Below, one piece after another: positions 7,911-17,895 of a stretch of DNA of 64,000 bases (the first letter of the stretch is position 1; every line of letters starts with the position of its first letter). Source of the stretch: CBDFHV01 sp965247705 (lineage in GTDB: Bacteria; Pseudomonadota; Alphaproteobacteria; Rhodospirillales; CAMCUA01); NCBI GenBank assembly GCA_965247705.1, contig CBDFHV010000077.1, positions 1 to 64,000 on the forward strand, in the 5' to 3' direction. The notes beneath the pieces are model-generated. The model was given only the letters and a program-made list of their open reading frames with translations. It was not told the origin of the DNA and ran no database searches. Made by a program: the position numbers and the translations under genes.

Positions 7911-9517
7911 CTAGCCCCAATTATTCATGACGGCCATCGGATTTCAGCGGGACGAGCGGTAGCGACCGGGTTGACGGCGATTTTTGAGACGGATTGTCGG
8001 AGAGGTTGGAGGTTGTTGTTCGGGGCTCGTCCGGCGGCACCTGCCGCTTGGTTCAGGGCCCTTGGGCGGTGATGCGCCCGGCGATGGCGATCATGGCCGG
8101 CTGATAGGGATAGGCCGAAGGCAGGGCGATCCTGAGGCGCGACTTGAGCTCCTCGACGCGGACGGCGATTTTGAGAAACGCCCGGCGCAGGGTTTCGAAG
8201 GTGGCCGTTCGCCACAGCGATTTCCGAGGCGCCGCTTGGCGAAGCTGATGCAGCAGCCAGTAGGCGCCGGTATGCAGGAAGAGGCGGAACTGGTTGGCCT
8301 CCCAACGGTGGCACGACGTGCGGTCGGACTTGGTGTAGAGCTTGTGGTCCTTGATCATGTTTTCCATCCGCCCGCGGGCGCAGTAGACCTTCTCGTAGAG
8401 CGCCTTGGCGCGGCCGCTCAGGTTGGTGACGACGAAGCGGACGTCACAGCCCTTGGCGGTAGCTTCCACGCGGGCGATGACCGAGCGTTGCCGTGACCAG
8501 CTTTTGGCCTGGTAGCCGGTGTGGAAGAAGCGGCGCACCTTATCCTTTCCCTGCCCCGCCCGGCGCACGGCGGCGTCCTCGCACCACGGCTGGCCGATCC
8601 TGTTCAGCCGGGCGTTGCCGGAAAGCCCGAAGATGTAGCCGCAGCCCTGACGTTCGAGGAATTCCATGGCCTCCGGCGTGGCGTAGTGGCCATCGCCCCG
8701 CACGGTGATCTCGACCCGTGGCCAGTTGCGGCGGATGCGGCCGATGACGTGTCTCAGGATCCGCGCCGCCTCGTCGCCGGAGGGCCGCTTGCCGGGACGC
8801 AGCAGTGACATCACCGGCTTGCCGGTGGCCGCCTCGAAGATATGGATGGGTTGGAAGCAATAGTCGTCGTAATGGGCGTTGAACAGCGCCAGCTGCTGGC
8901 CGCCGTGAACGGCATCGTCGGTGTCGTCGATATCGAGAACGATGCGCGCCGGAACGCGCTTGAAGCTGGCGCAAAACAGATCGATCGTCGACAGCCCCAT
9001 GCGCCCGAGCGCGCGCCATGACGGCGCGTTCTCGAGGCGCGACAGGGTCGGTTGGCTCATCAGGTCGTCGCCGCTCTCGGACAAACGGCCACAGGCCAGC
9101 TTGAACGCCGGATCGAAACGCAGAACGTCGAGGTCGTCGCAATCCTCATACCCGCAGGCAATAGCGAACAGGCGCGCCCGGATCATGTCTACGTAAGCGT
9201 GGGTCGTGCTCGCCGGGTCGCGCACGTCGGTGACGCAGGAAGCGAGCACGTCGGCGATGCCGAGCCGCCTGTCGATCTCGCCCAACAACAACACCCCGCC
9301 GTCCGACGACAGCCGTCCGCCGTCGAAGCGGGCGCAAAGCGGCTTGCCTCCAACGGGTGACAAACCAGGGAGATAGGGGGTAATCTCGTTCATGGCGAGC
9401 CGTGGGTTGTTCTGTTGCCATGTGATCTTGTCTTGACACCAAAATCATACGGCATTTCAACAGGTTAATCTACGCTCACCAGCATTTTCAATCAGCGCCG
9501 TGAATAATTCGGGCTAG
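7911..9517 (-). mobile_element. IS1380-family element copy 2, intact
   Basis: A 1599-bp element (7915-9513) flanked on both sides by CTAG. The termini are CCCCAATTATTCATGACGG at the left and, complemented, CCCGAATTATTCACGGCGC at the right. One intact transposase gene fills it. It interrupts the DUF5681 gene at 9514. It has the same orientation as the copy at 31387, and the two bracket the catabolic cluster. Confidence 0.92.
8053..9393 (-). CDS. IS1380-family transposase
   Basis: A 446-residue DDE transposase from ATG 9393. The N-terminal region has GGVLLLGEIDRRLGIADVLA, typical of the IS1380 group. The catalytic core shows IVLDIDDTDDAVHGGQQ (first Asp) and EITVRGDGHYATPEAMEFLE (second Asp). 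A C-terminal region follows with RFVVTNLSGRAKALYEKVY and MENMIKDHKLYTKSDRTSCH. The frame is intact and the protein differs by only a couple of residues from the other two complete copies in this window, pointing to recent activity. Such elements can mobilise or activate neighbouring genes. Confidence 0.93.
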   Translation of the reverse strand: MNEITPYLPGLSPVGGKPLCARFDGGRLSSDGGVLLLGEIDRRLGIADVLASCVTDVRDPASTTHAYVDMIRARLFAIACGYEDCDDLDVLRFDPAFKLACGRLSESGDDLMSQPTLSRLENAPSWRALGRMGLSTIDLFCASFKRVPARIVLDIDDTDDAVHGGQQLALFNAHYDDYCFQPIHIFEAATGKPVMSLLRPGKRPSGDEAARILRHVIGRIRRNWPRVEITVRGDGHYATPEAMEFLERQGCGYIFGLSGNARLNRIGQPWCEDAAVRRAGQGKDKVRRFFHTGYQAKSWSRQRSVIARVEATAKGCDVRFVVTNLSGRAKALYEKVYCARGRMENMIKDHKLYTKSDRTSCHRWEANQFRLFLHTGAYWLLHQLRQAAPRKSLWRTATFETLRRAFLKIAVRVEELKSRLRIALPSAYPYQPAMIAIAGRITAQGP

Positions 9518-10002
9518 ATTGCGCTCAACTCGGGTAGGATAGTCTTGAACCCTTTGGAGCTCTGATTTTCTAGCGGTTCGCTGTGGGCCGCCGATCGACC
9601 CGCCACTTCCGGTTCTTGGCCGCGAACATGCGACCGAAGCGGCCCCACTAAAAACCAGTCCTCATCGACCTCCTCGTCCTGCGCCTCGCCCTCGATCAGC
9701 AAGGGCTCCGGGCGGTCGGCGAGGTGCTGCCGCAACCAGTCGGGCGCCAGATCCCGTAGCTGCGCAGTCCGGCTTTCGATGTAGCCAAAGTTCGGCGCCT
9801 TCCCCCAGCCGCGGTTCAGGATATTCTCTGCCGCCAAAACCCGGGCCGCAGCCGGCGCATCCTCGTCGCCCATGATCCTTGTCAGCGTCGTGATGGCCGC
9901 CTCGGTATGTTCGCGCGCCAGGTCGCGAACCTCCTTCAGCAACTTTGGCCTGCTGCCGGGATTGCCTGACTGTCCGGGGCTCCATGTGCTCGTCCTAGGC
10001 AT
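9514..10002 (-). pseudogene. DUF5681-type protein, cut by IS1380
   Basis: The N-terminus MPRTSTWSPGQSGNPGSRPK is the hallmark of DUF5681 proteins, small proteins of unknown function often found near phage or mobile genes. About 162 residues can be read (KLLKEVRDLAREHTEAAITT, then a Glu-rich segment). The stop codon is supplied by the CTAG at the IS1380 boundary, so the original C-terminus is lost. No partner fragment was found on the other side of the IS element, suggesting a deletion. DNA from 10003 to 10208 shows no gene. Confidence 0.7.
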
Positions 10003-10208
10003 GTCGATAGCCTGTTCTCGCGTGTTCTGAGGACACCATCATATCCCGGAGGCATTGCCGTGGTCGCGGTGAGGCATCTCTGAGCCTGTCCCCGTAGTTC
10101 ACTGGCTGGAGGCGCAACGGGAGCGGAGATTGACCGCAACACCGGGGCTCGACAACCCCGTAACCTCCTAGAAACTTCGCTCTAGCGTCACGAAGACCCG
10201 CCGGAGGA

Positions 10209-11953
10209 TCAGGCGCTCTTTCTTGCGGACGCGAAGTCTTGGTCGCGTGAGGCGGCCGTCTTGGAAATCCGGTCCTCCCGCAAGTCCTTCACAATGTTGT
10301 CGGCATCGCGCTGCTCGGGGGGGCCGTATCCGGCGCCACCCCCGGATCGAATGGCAATCTCGTCTCCCCTTTCAAGGGGGAGGCTGACTTTGGACCCCAG
10401 TATCTTCTTGGAGTCGTTTCGAATCAATGTGCAGCGACCCGGCCAACCGGGGTGACCGCCGAACAATGCCGGTGCGCTGTGACGGTGCCGGTCCGAGTGC
10501 AGACCAAAGGTGACGCCGTCCGCCCGCACGCGGAACGCCCTTTCCATTCCCATTCCGCCGCGGAATGCAGACCAAAGGTGACGCCGTCCGCCCGCACGCG
10601 GAACGCCCTTTCCATTCCCATTCCGCCGCGGAATTGTCCGGGTCCCCCGCTATCCTGAACAAGGCCGTAGCGCTGAATTTCAAGAAACGGATATTCGATT
10701 TCGACGGACTCGATCGGCGCATTGGCGCCGTTCGTCAAATGCATGATCATGCCGTCCGCCCCATCGCGATCGAAGAGCCCGCCGTTGCCGCCGCCCATTA
10801 CCTCGTGGCAGATCGACATGGTTCCATCTTCCTGCCGGCGTGCGAACGTGATTCCGGTTTGGCTGTCGAACCCCGGCGCGGTCACCTTCTCCGGCAGCAC
10901 CGGGGCGAGTGCCAAGTTGATGGCGTCGAATATCTTGTAGCAAGTGCTCGTCCGACCCTGGGTAGGCGCGGGGCGGGCCGGATTCACGATGCTGCCAAGG
11001 GGTGATTCGATGTGGATGGGCCGAAACGCCCCGGCGTTCACGAACCGATGACCGATTCCGAGGATCGACACCAGCGTTGTGCGGACGATGCAGTCGGTGG
11101 ACGCAAGGGGAATGTTGATGAAGCCGCGAGCCTGGGGGTCGGTGGCGGAGAAATCCACCGTGATCTCGGACCCGCGTACGATCAACGCCACGCGGACCGT
11201 GAACGGTCCGCCGGACCCCGTGCCGTCGTCCTCCATGTAGGCTTCGCCGTGGTAGACCCCGTCTGGAATGTCGGAGATGGCCGCCCGCGTAATGCGCTCC
11301 GAATAGTTCTGTATTTCCTTCATGAACTCGAGAAGGGTATCGACTCCGTACTTTTCGGCGAGAGCGAGGACGCGCCGTTCGCCGGTGCGGCAAGCGGCGA
11401 TCTGGGCGTCGAAGTCAGGGACGGACGCTTCGGGCACGCGGATGTTGTTACGAAAAATCTTTCCGAAGACGGTCTGCGTCCAGTCGCCGCCGAGGTCCAC
11501 CTTTATCGGCGGGAACATGATGCCTTCCTGAAAGGCCTCCGTGGCCCCTGCGTAGGATGACGGTGCCCCACCGCCGACATCGACGTGATGGGCGTTGGCG
11601 CACGAGAGCGCAATGACCCGGCCCTCGAAATGGATAGGCATGAACAGCACGATGTCGTTGACGTGTTGGCCGCCGTCGAACGGATCGTTCGTCAGGACCG
11701 CCTCGCCGGGCTCGAGGGCGCGAATGTCGTAGTGCCGTCTGATCGCCTGAATTGCCGGTTCCATGGCGTTCATCAGCATTGGAATCCAGTTGGCCATCGC
11801 AACCGTCCTTCCGTCCGCATCGAATACGGCGGTGCCAATATCGCGTATCTCCCGGATCACGGTCGACACGGCGGTCTGATAGAGGTTGACCCCCATCTCT
11901 TCGGCGGTCGAGACCATGGAGTGCCCGATGACACTCATTGTGATCGGATCCAT
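10209..11953 (-). pseudogene. hyuB: Hydantoinase B/oxoprolinase subunit, frameshifted
   Basis: HyuB is one subunit of ATP-dependent hydantoinase/5-oxoprolinase-type enzymes that open cyclic imides or lactams. It starts at ATG 11953 (MDPITMSVIGHSMVSTAEEM), one base after the hyuA stop. Family motifs include NDPFDGGQHVNDIVLF, SCANAHHVDVGGG, NIPLASTDCIVRTTL and EVMGGGNGGLFDRDGADG. Near the C-terminus a 68-bp direct repeat shifts the frame, giving a 509-residue product with a nonsense tail. Removing one repeat restores the family C-terminus (PLERGDEIAIRSGGGAGYGPP) ending at 10209 and a 558-residue protein. A sequence or assembly error is possible. Confidence 0.88.
10498..10633 (-). repeat. 68-bp tandem duplication within hyuB
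   Basis: Two identical 68-bp units, 10498-10565 and 10566-10633, each start TGCAGACCAAAGGTGACGCC and end CCGCGGAA. Since 68 is not a multiple of three, the duplication shifts the hyuB reading frame. Confidence 0.95.
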
Positions 11954-11954
11954 G

Positions 11955-13991
11955 TCAATCTCCCTCGCGGTTCAGAAACAGATTGCGTCCGCCAACAACC
12001 TGAGCCTTCCAGCCCTGGGGAACGAACGTTGTGGCGGTGGGCTCTTCAACGACCACTGGACCCGCGAATGCGCATCCGGGCAAAAGGCTTGAACGTTGCA
12101 TGAATTGACAGGGCGTTTGGACCCCGTTCAGGTGGACGTGGCCCCGTTCACATCGAGGCTCCGGCACGGACTGCTCCGCTTCGCCTTCGATTTCCCTTAG
12201 TCTACTGGGGCACGACGCGGTCAGCCGAAAATTGACGATTTCCACGTCGTCGCCGGTCGGCGCATGTCCGTAGCGATTTCGGTGAGTCTCCCGAAACCGG
12301 TCCAACAAGGGTTGGGGTGGTAGGCGCTGGTCCAACAGGTCGCTTATCCCGATCGTCAGCTCATAGGCTTGTCCTCGGTAACGCATGTCAAAGGTGTGGT
12401 CGAGAATCACATCGTCCCAACGGATCCCGTAGCTTTCGAACTCGCTTCGAGCCCGCTCTCGGAGACTCGCGAAGATTTTCTCCACGGTGGTTGAATCCGC
12501 CAGGCGAAGGCTCAAAAAATGTGTGCGCACGAAGTCCTGCCTCGTACCCGCGCGCATCAGGCCGAAGGCTGACAGCAGCCCGGGATCATACGGCACGAAG
12601 ACCTGACGCGCCCCAAGTTCTTCGGCGAGCGCCGCGGCGTGCAGGGGTCCGGCACCCCCGAAAGCGACCACCGCGTAATCCCGTGGGTCGTGACCCCGTT
12701 CGATGGATACGAGGCGCATCGCCTGCGCCATGGTCGCATTGGCGAGTCGGACGACCCCCTCGGCGATTTGCAGCCCGCCCATACCGAGGCCCTTGGAAAG
12801 GGGATCGAGCGCCTTGAGAGCCCGTTCCTTCGACAAAGGCATCCGCCCACCGAGGAAACTCTCCGGTCTCAACAATCCCAGCACTACGTTGGCGTCGGTC
12901 ACTGTGACATGCCGACCGCCCCTGTCGTAACAGGCCGGACCGGGATCGGCACCGGCGCTTTCCGGCCCGACCATCATGGCCCCGCCCGTATCGATCTTGG
13001 CGATGCTCCCGCCGCCGGCGCCAACGGTCGTGATGTCGATCATGGGAAGGGCGAGGGGAAGTCCGCCCACCTTGTAGTCGGTGGTAATGCGCGGTTGACC
13101 CCCAGTGACCAGACAGACGTCGGTGCTCGTTCCCCCCATATCAACCGTGAGGATGTTGTCCAATCCCTGGGATCTCGCCGCCGCGACGGCTCCGATAACG
13201 CCCGCGGCGGGCCCCGACAGGATCATTCGGGCGGCGTGGCGCCGGATTTCCGTGGCCGGCACCGTTCCGCCGTTGGCCTGGACTACGGAGACGGGACCGC
13301 GAAACCCGGATTGGCGCAGTTCGTTCTCCAGATGTCCGATGTATCGGTCGACAATCGGCTTGACGCTCGCGGAAATGACGCAGGTGCTCATTCGCTCGTA
13401 CTCGCGGAACCGGGGCAATACCTCGGACGAGGTCGTTACGAACAGGTTCGAAAATTGTTCCTCCAGGAAGCCGGAAATCTGGACCTCGTGATCGGGGTTC
13501 GCGTAGCTGTGGAGGAGGCAGACAGCGACGGATTCCAATCCACCGTCCGCCATCAACCTCCGAATCCAACCCTCGAGGCCGTCCAAGGAGAGGGGTCGTC
13601 GAACCACGCCGCCCGGACCCACGCGCTCATCAACCTCGATCACCATATCTCGGGTAACGAGGGGTGCCGGATGTCGATACCAGAAATCAAACAGGCGCGA
13701 TCGCGACTGTCTTTGAATTTCCAAAATGTCCCGGAACCCCTTGGTGACAACGGCGGCCGTCCGTGCGCCTTTTCTCTCGAGGACCGCGTTCGTCGCGACC
13801 GTGGACCCGTGAACGACGAACGAGACTTTCTCCAAGGCGATCCCCGCCTCCCTGACCGCGTTCAACACGCCTATCGCGGGTTCGCGGGGCGTTGACGGAA
13901 CCTTCCCGGTCTTGACGACACTGTCCCCTTCCACAATCACCCAGTCCGTGAAGGTGCCTCCCACCTCCACGCCCATCCTGATGTCATTCAT
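11955..13991 (-). CDS. hyuA: Hydantoinase A/oxoprolinase subunit
   Basis: A 678-residue HyuA-type subunit of the hydantoinase/oxoprolinase/acetone-carboxylase superfamily, an ASKHA-fold ATPase that activates the substrate by phosphorylation. The N-terminal Hydant_A_N domain begins MGVEVGGTFTDWVIVEGD. The central ATPase motif is ILTVDMGGTSTDVCLVTGG, followed by VGAGGGSIAKIDTGG and PGPACYDRGG, then VVAFGGAGPLHAAALAEELG. Start ATG 13991 has AGGTGG a few bases upstream. The gene lies 21 bp behind the ABC ATPase gene and one base before hyuB, in the same operon. The exact substrate (hydantoin, oxoproline or another lactam) cannot be told from sequence. Its partner HyuB is frameshifted here. Confidence 0.9.
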   Translation of the reverse strand: MNDIRMGVEVGGTFTDWVIVEGDSVVKTGKVPSTPREPAIGVLNAVREAGIALEKVSFVVHGSTVATNAVLERKGARTAAVVTKGFRDILEIQRQSRSRLFDFWYRHPAPLVTRDMVIEVDERVGPGGVVRRPLSLDGLEGWIRRLMADGGLESVAVCLLHSYANPDHEVQISGFLEEQFSNLFVTTSSEVLPRFREYERMSTCVISASVKPIVDRYIGHLENELRQSGFRGPVSVVQANGGTVPATEIRRHAARMILSGPAAGVIGAVAAARSQGLDNILTVDMGGTSTDVCLVTGGQPRITTDYKVGGLPLALPMIDITTVGAGGGSIAKIDTGGAMMVGPESAGADPGPACYDRGGRHVTVTDANVVLGLLRPESFLGGRMPLSKERALKALDPLSKGLGMGGLQIAEGVVRLANATMAQAMRLVSIERGHDPRDYAVVAFGGAGPLHAAALAEELGARQVFVPYDPGLLSAFGLMRAGTRQDFVRTHFLSLRLADSTTVEKIFASLRERARSEFESYGIRWDDVILDHTFDMRYRGQAYELTIGISDLLDQRLPPQPLLDRFRETHRNRYGHAPTGDDVEIVNFRLTASCPSRLREIEGEAEQSVPEPRCERGHVHLNGVQTPCQFMQRSSLLPGCAFAGPVVVEEPTATTFVPQGWKAQVVGGRNLFLNREGD

Positions 13992-14012
13992 AGTGCCACC
14001 TCGCTTCGCGCC

Positions 14013-14990
14013 TTACACCGGGATCCCGCGCGGGAAGTGGCAGGCGACCAGACGGTCGGGCTCAATGGCCTGCAAGGGAGGTTTCTCCGTTTCGCATCGG
14101 CTCTGGCGGTAGGGGCATCGGGTATGAAACGGACAACCACCAATGCGCTCGCTAGGGTCGGGAACGTCTCCTTCGAGGATGATGCGCTCGCGCTTCTCAT
14201 TGGGATGCGAGGGGGGGGCCGAGGACAGAAGCGCTTCGGTGTAGGGATGGTGGGGCCGGGTGAAGACGTCGCGGCTCGGAGCCAGTTCCACCAGATCACC
14301 TAGATACATGATGCCGATGCGATGGCTCATGTGCTCCGCCACGATCAGGTTGTGGGTTATGAACAAGTAGGCGTAACCGTTCACGTCCTGTAGGCGACGC
14401 AGAAGATTCAGGATCTGTGCTTGCACGGAAACGTCCAAGGCGGACGTGGGCTCGTCCAGAATTATGAACTCGGGTTCGACCGCCAGGGCCCGGGCAATGG
14501 CAATGCGTTGACGCTGTCCACCGCTGAATTCGTGAGGGAAACGATCCAGGTGTTCGGGTTGCATGTTCAGCGTCTCGAGGATTTGGGCCACCCGCTCCCT
14601 GACAGCGCCGTCATCGGCGAGGCCATGGATCGTGATACCCCGGCCGATGTTGTCGCCAACGGTCATGGCCGGGTTCAGTGAGGTGTACGGGCTTTGAAAC
14701 ACGTACTGCATTCGTTTTCTCTGACGACGCAGTTCGCGTTCCGGAATCGTCGTTATGTCGAGGCCGTTGACGATGATTTTGCCGGACGTAGGTTCGATCA
14801 GCCGCAGCAAGGTCTTGGCCAGGGTCGTCTTGCCGCAGCCCGATTCGCCGACCACGCCGAGCGTCTCCCCCGGCATGACATCGAGAGACACACCGTTCAG
14901 GGCGTAAACGGACTTTCGCCCTGTTCGGTAATGCTTTTGCAGGTCGCGAACCGCAACCACGGGAACTGGATTGGAAACAGTCTCACTCAA
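14013..14990 (-). CDS. Peptide ABC transporter ATPase (DppF type)
   Basis: An ATPase of the oligopeptide/dipeptide ABC importer family, 325 residues if started at the TTG at 14990. That codon overlaps the preceding stop (CATTGAG), and a GGGAG sequence lies upstream. Longer in-frame starts would run deep into the DppD-type gene. Motifs: Walker A GVVGESGCGKTTLAKTLLR, Q-loop YVFQSPYTSLNP, signature EFSGGQRQRIAIARALA, Walker B FIILDEPTSALD, switch His FITHNLIV. The C-terminal oligo_HPY extension (GGCPFHTRCPYRQSRCE) is a family feature. It pairs with the adjacent DppD-type ATPase and the two permeases. Confidence 0.9.
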   Translation of the reverse strand: MSETVSNPVPVVAVRDLQKHYRTGRKSVYALNGVSLDVMPGETLGVVGESGCGKTTLAKTLLRLIEPTSGKIIVNGLDITTIPERELRRQRKRMQYVFQSPYTSLNPAMTVGDNIGRGITIHGLADDGAVRERVAQILETLNMQPEHLDRFPHEFSGGQRQRIAIARALAVEPEFIILDEPTSALDVSVQAQILNLLRRLQDVNGYAYLFITHNLIVAEHMSHRIGIMYLGDLVELAPSRDVFTRPHHPYTEALLSSAPPSHPNEKRERIILEGDVPDPSERIGGCPFHTRCPYRQSRCETEKPPLQAIEPDRLVACHFPRGIPV

Positions 14991-15991
14991 TGTGACGGGT
15001 CTCCCGAAATCGGGGTTTGATCGAACAAGTAACAGGCGACCCAGTGGTCCGGAGCGATCTCGCGCACGGACGGTACGTTGTCCGGGCACATCCCCTCGAT
15101 CACTTTGGGGCACCGAGGGTGAAAAGGGCATCCCTGCGGCGGGTGCAGCATCGACGGCACCATGCCGGCAACGATCCCGAACATTTCGCCGATCCCGCGG
15201 CGCTGGGGAAGTGCTCCGAACAAACCCTGGGTGTATGGATGGGCGGGGTTGTCGAACAACTCCACGGTAGGCGCGAATTCGACGACCAAACCGGCATACA
15301 TCACGGCGACGTAGTCGCAGATATCGGCGACCAAGCCGAAGTCATGGGTGATGAAGAGAATGGAGGAGATGACGCCCGATTCCCGCAGGTTCTGTAAGAG
15401 GTCCATGATCTGCGCTTGAATGGTCACATCCAGGGCCGTCGTCGGTTCATCGGCGATCAGGAGATTGGGGTCGGCGCACAGTGCCATCGCGATCATCGCC
15501 CGTTGTTGCATCCCACCGCTTAGCTCATGGGCGTATTGCCGCGAGGTGCGAACCGGGTTCGGCATGCCGACTGTCTGAAGTATCTCCAGCATCCGTTCGC
15601 GCTGCTCGCGCTTGTCGGCGCGCTCTTGATGCCAATGGACGGCCTCGGCGATCTGGTCGCCGATGGTGAAGACGGGATTCAAGGCGCTCGCCGGCTCCTG
15701 AAATATCATGGCGATGCTTCCGCCCCTCAGCTTGCGCACCTCCTTTTCGGACAGGGTGAGGATGTTCGTCCCGCGAAAGTCAATTCTGCCGCTCTCTATA
15801 CTCCCGGTATGGGGGATCAGTCGCAAAACACAGCGAGCCGTCATGGACTTGCCGCAACCGGTCTCGCCGACGATCCCAACCACCTCTCCATGGCGCACCC
15901 GGAGATTGACCCCGTTGAGAGCGTGAACCACGCCTCGTTCGGTGAAAAACTGGAGCCGCAGATCTTCGATACGGAGAAGCTCCTCGCTCAT
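14987..15991 (-). CDS. Peptide ABC transporter ATPase (DppD type)
   Basis: The second ATPase of the importer, 334 residues. The start is placed at ATG 15991 (MSEELLRIEDLRLQFF), which overlaps the permease stop by four bases (ATGA). The extra upstream frame would only duplicate permease codons. Motifs: Walker A GIVGETGCGKSMTARCVLR, Q-loop MIFQEPASALNP, signature ELSGGMQQRAMIAMALC, Walker B LLIADEPTTALD, switch His FITHDFGLV. The C-terminal Cys-rich GCPFHPRCPKVIEGMC is typical of DppD/OppD. Translational coupling on both sides supports one transporter operon. Confidence 0.9.
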   Translation of the reverse strand: MSEELLRIEDLRLQFFTERGVVHALNGVNLRVRHGEVVGIVGETGCGKSMTARCVLRLIPHTGSIESGRIDFRGTNILTLSEKEVRKLRGGSIAMIFQEPASALNPVFTIGDQIAEAVHWHQERADKREQRERMLEILQTVGMPNPVRTSRQYAHELSGGMQQRAMIAMALCADPNLLIADEPTTALDVTIQAQIMDLLQNLRESGVISSILFITHDFGLVADICDYVAVMYAGLVVEFAPTVELFDNPAHPYTQGLFGALPQRRGIGEMFGIVAGMVPSMLHPPQGCPFHPRCPKVIEGMCPDNVPSVREIAPDHWVACYLFDQTPISGDPSH

Positions 15992-16899
15992 CTGACCATA
16001 TCCTGCAAACGCGGGTCGAAGATGTCGCGGAGTGAATCGCCGAGCAGGTTGAAAGCCAGCGAGACCATGAGCAGCGTGACCGCGGGAAAGATCAGGACGT
16101 GAGGTGCGGTGACCATGTATTCGCGCGAGTTGGCAATGAGCACGCCCCACTCGGGAATGGGAGGTTGAAGCGACAACCCCAAGAACCCCAGGGCGGCGCC
16201 CAACATGATTGCTCGGGGCAGGTAGAGTGTCGTTTGCACGATGATCGGCGACAAGCAGTTGGGCAAGAGGTAGCGAATGAAAATGCTCCTCCGTGTTTCT
16301 CCGATGGCATGCGCTGCTTGCACGAACTCGGTCTCCCGTAAGGACAGGACTTGTCCGCGAACCATGCGCGCGAAATGGGGGATCATCCAGATGCTTATCG
16401 CGATGACGGAATTTCGGTATCCGGGCCCCATGGCGGCGACGAGAGTCAGGGCGAGGAGAAAATACGGCAAGGCCAGCATGAGGTCGGCGAGGCGCATGAT
16501 GATCGTGTCCACGTATCCACCGTAGCCGCCACTCGCCAATCCGAGAACGACACCGAAAATTACCGCGACGCTAACCGAGATCACCCCAAGGGCCAGAGTC
16601 AACCGCGTCCCATATATGACACGCGACAACATGTCGCGGCCAATCTGGTCCTTTCCAAATGGATGCGCCAGGCTGGGGCCTTCCAGGCGACTCAGGATAT
16701 CGACCAAGAAGGGATCGTAAGGCGTGATCCAGGGTCCGACGACGCCGACCATCAAGGCAAGTGCGCAGACGATTAAGCTGATGACCGCCACCGGACGCCG
16801 CATGAGGCGCCGCCATACGAGGGCGAGCCGATCCGCGCTCCCGGACGAGAGCAACGGCCGCGGACGCGAGCTTACGGGAGATTCTTGCTTCTCAGCCAC
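15988..16899 (-). CDS. Peptide ABC permease (DppC type)
   Basis: An inner-membrane permease of 303 residues. The cytosolic N-terminus (RRLMRRPVAVISLIVCALAL) leads into the first membrane segment and the OppC-type N-terminal motif. There are about six hydrophobic segments. The EAA-type loop that contacts the ATPase is visible near residues 194-215 (EFVQAAHAIGETRRSIFIRY), and KDQIGRDMLSRVIYGTR is the usual DppC motif. It lies 13 bp after the DppB-type gene and overlaps the following ATPase gene. Frame and length are normal. Confidence 0.9.
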   Translation of the reverse strand: MAEKQESPVSSRPRPLLSSGSADRLALVWRRLMRRPVAVISLIVCALALMVGVVGPWITPYDPFLVDILSRLEGPSLAHPFGKDQIGRDMLSRVIYGTRLTLALGVISVSVAVIFGVVLGLASGGYGGYVDTIIMRLADLMLALPYFLLALTLVAAMGPGYRNSVIAISIWMIPHFARMVRGQVLSLRETEFVQAAHAIGETRRSIFIRYLLPNCLSPIIVQTTLYLPRAIMLGAALGFLGLSLQPPIPEWGVLIANSREYMVTAPHVLIFPAVTLLMVSLAFNLLGDSLRDIFDPRLQDMVR

Positions 16900-16912
16900 G
16901 GAATTCGCCTGC

Positions 16913-17836
16913 TCAATGGGTGATTTTCAGTCTCGGGTCGGCCCAGGTGTACAACAAGTCGACGATGAAGTTGACGAGCACGAACATCGTAAGAAACACG
17001 ATCGCGATCCCGCGGACCATGGGATTGTCCTCGCCGAAAATGGCCAGGACCAATGCGCGTCCCATACCCGGCCAGGCAAAAACCGATTCCGTGATCACCG
17101 CTCCTCCCATGAGGAGCCCGAACTGCAAACCCAGTATGGTCAAGACGGCGAGAAGCGCGTTGCGCAGTGCATGCTTCACGACCACCCAAAATTCCGGTAC
17201 CCCGCGGGCCCGCGCCGCCATGACGTAATCCTGATTGAGGACATCGAGCATGCTGCCACGCGTCATGCGAGCCAGCATCGCGGCGGTGTGCAAACCCAGC
17301 GTGACGGCGGGAAGGACGATATGTTGCCATGTCCCCATGCCAAACGTGGGTAGCATGCCCAAGTACATACCGAAGAAAAGAATGCAGACGAGCGCGAGGA
17401 CGAATCCGGGCTCGGAAATATTGATCAGCACGAACACCCGCAAACCTATGTCCAGGGGACTTTCGCGCATGTAGGCCGAAACGATGCCGATGCTCACACC
17501 GACGAACCAGGCGACGATCGTGGAGGCGACGGTGAGCAGCAGTGTATTGGGAAAAACCTCGGCTATCTGATCGACGACGGGTTGCCGGGTATACCAAGAG
17601 TCCCCGAGGTCGCCCTGGGCCAGACTTCCCATATAGTCCACATATTGCTCCCAGACGGGACGATCCAATCCCATTTCCCGATTGAGGAGCCTTATCGCCT
17701 CGCCCGTTGCGGTATCGCCGAGGATGAGGTGAGCCGGACTGCTGCCGCTCAAATGAGTCAGATAAAAGACCAGCGTGACTCCGCCCAAGATGAGCAAAAT
17801 CGTAGACAGAAACCGTCGCAACAAATAACCGACCAA
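16913..17836 (-). CDS. Peptide ABC permease (DppB type)
   Basis: A DppB-type inner-membrane permease, 307 residues, beginning MVGYLLRRFLSTILLILGGV (the usual first membrane helix). About six transmembrane segments follow. The EAA loop region reads VLNQDYVMAARARGVPEFWV, then KHALRNALLAVLT, the family pattern. FAWPGMGRALV near the end is also conserved. It starts 59 bp after the GMC oxidoreductase gene and heads the permease-ATPase block. With DppC and the two ATPases it forms an importer for peptides, opines or similar compounds, fed by the binding protein at 19622-21190. Confidence 0.9.
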   Translation of the reverse strand: MVGYLLRRFLSTILLILGGVTLVFYLTHLSGSSPAHLILGDTATGEAIRLLNREMGLDRPVWEQYVDYMGSLAQGDLGDSWYTRQPVVDQIAEVFPNTLLLTVASTIVAWFVGVSIGIVSAYMRESPLDIGLRVFVLINISEPGFVLALVCILFFGMYLGMLPTFGMGTWQHIVLPAVTLGLHTAAMLARMTRGSMLDVLNQDYVMAARARGVPEFWVVVKHALRNALLAVLTILGLQFGLLMGGAVITESVFAWPGMGRALVLAIFGEDNPMVRGIAIVFLTMFVLVNFIVDLLYTWADPRLKITH

Positions 17837-17895
17837 GGCGAACTATCCCCGAATCAGCGTTGTGCCGTGCCGCATTTTGACGTGAGGCGCACTGC

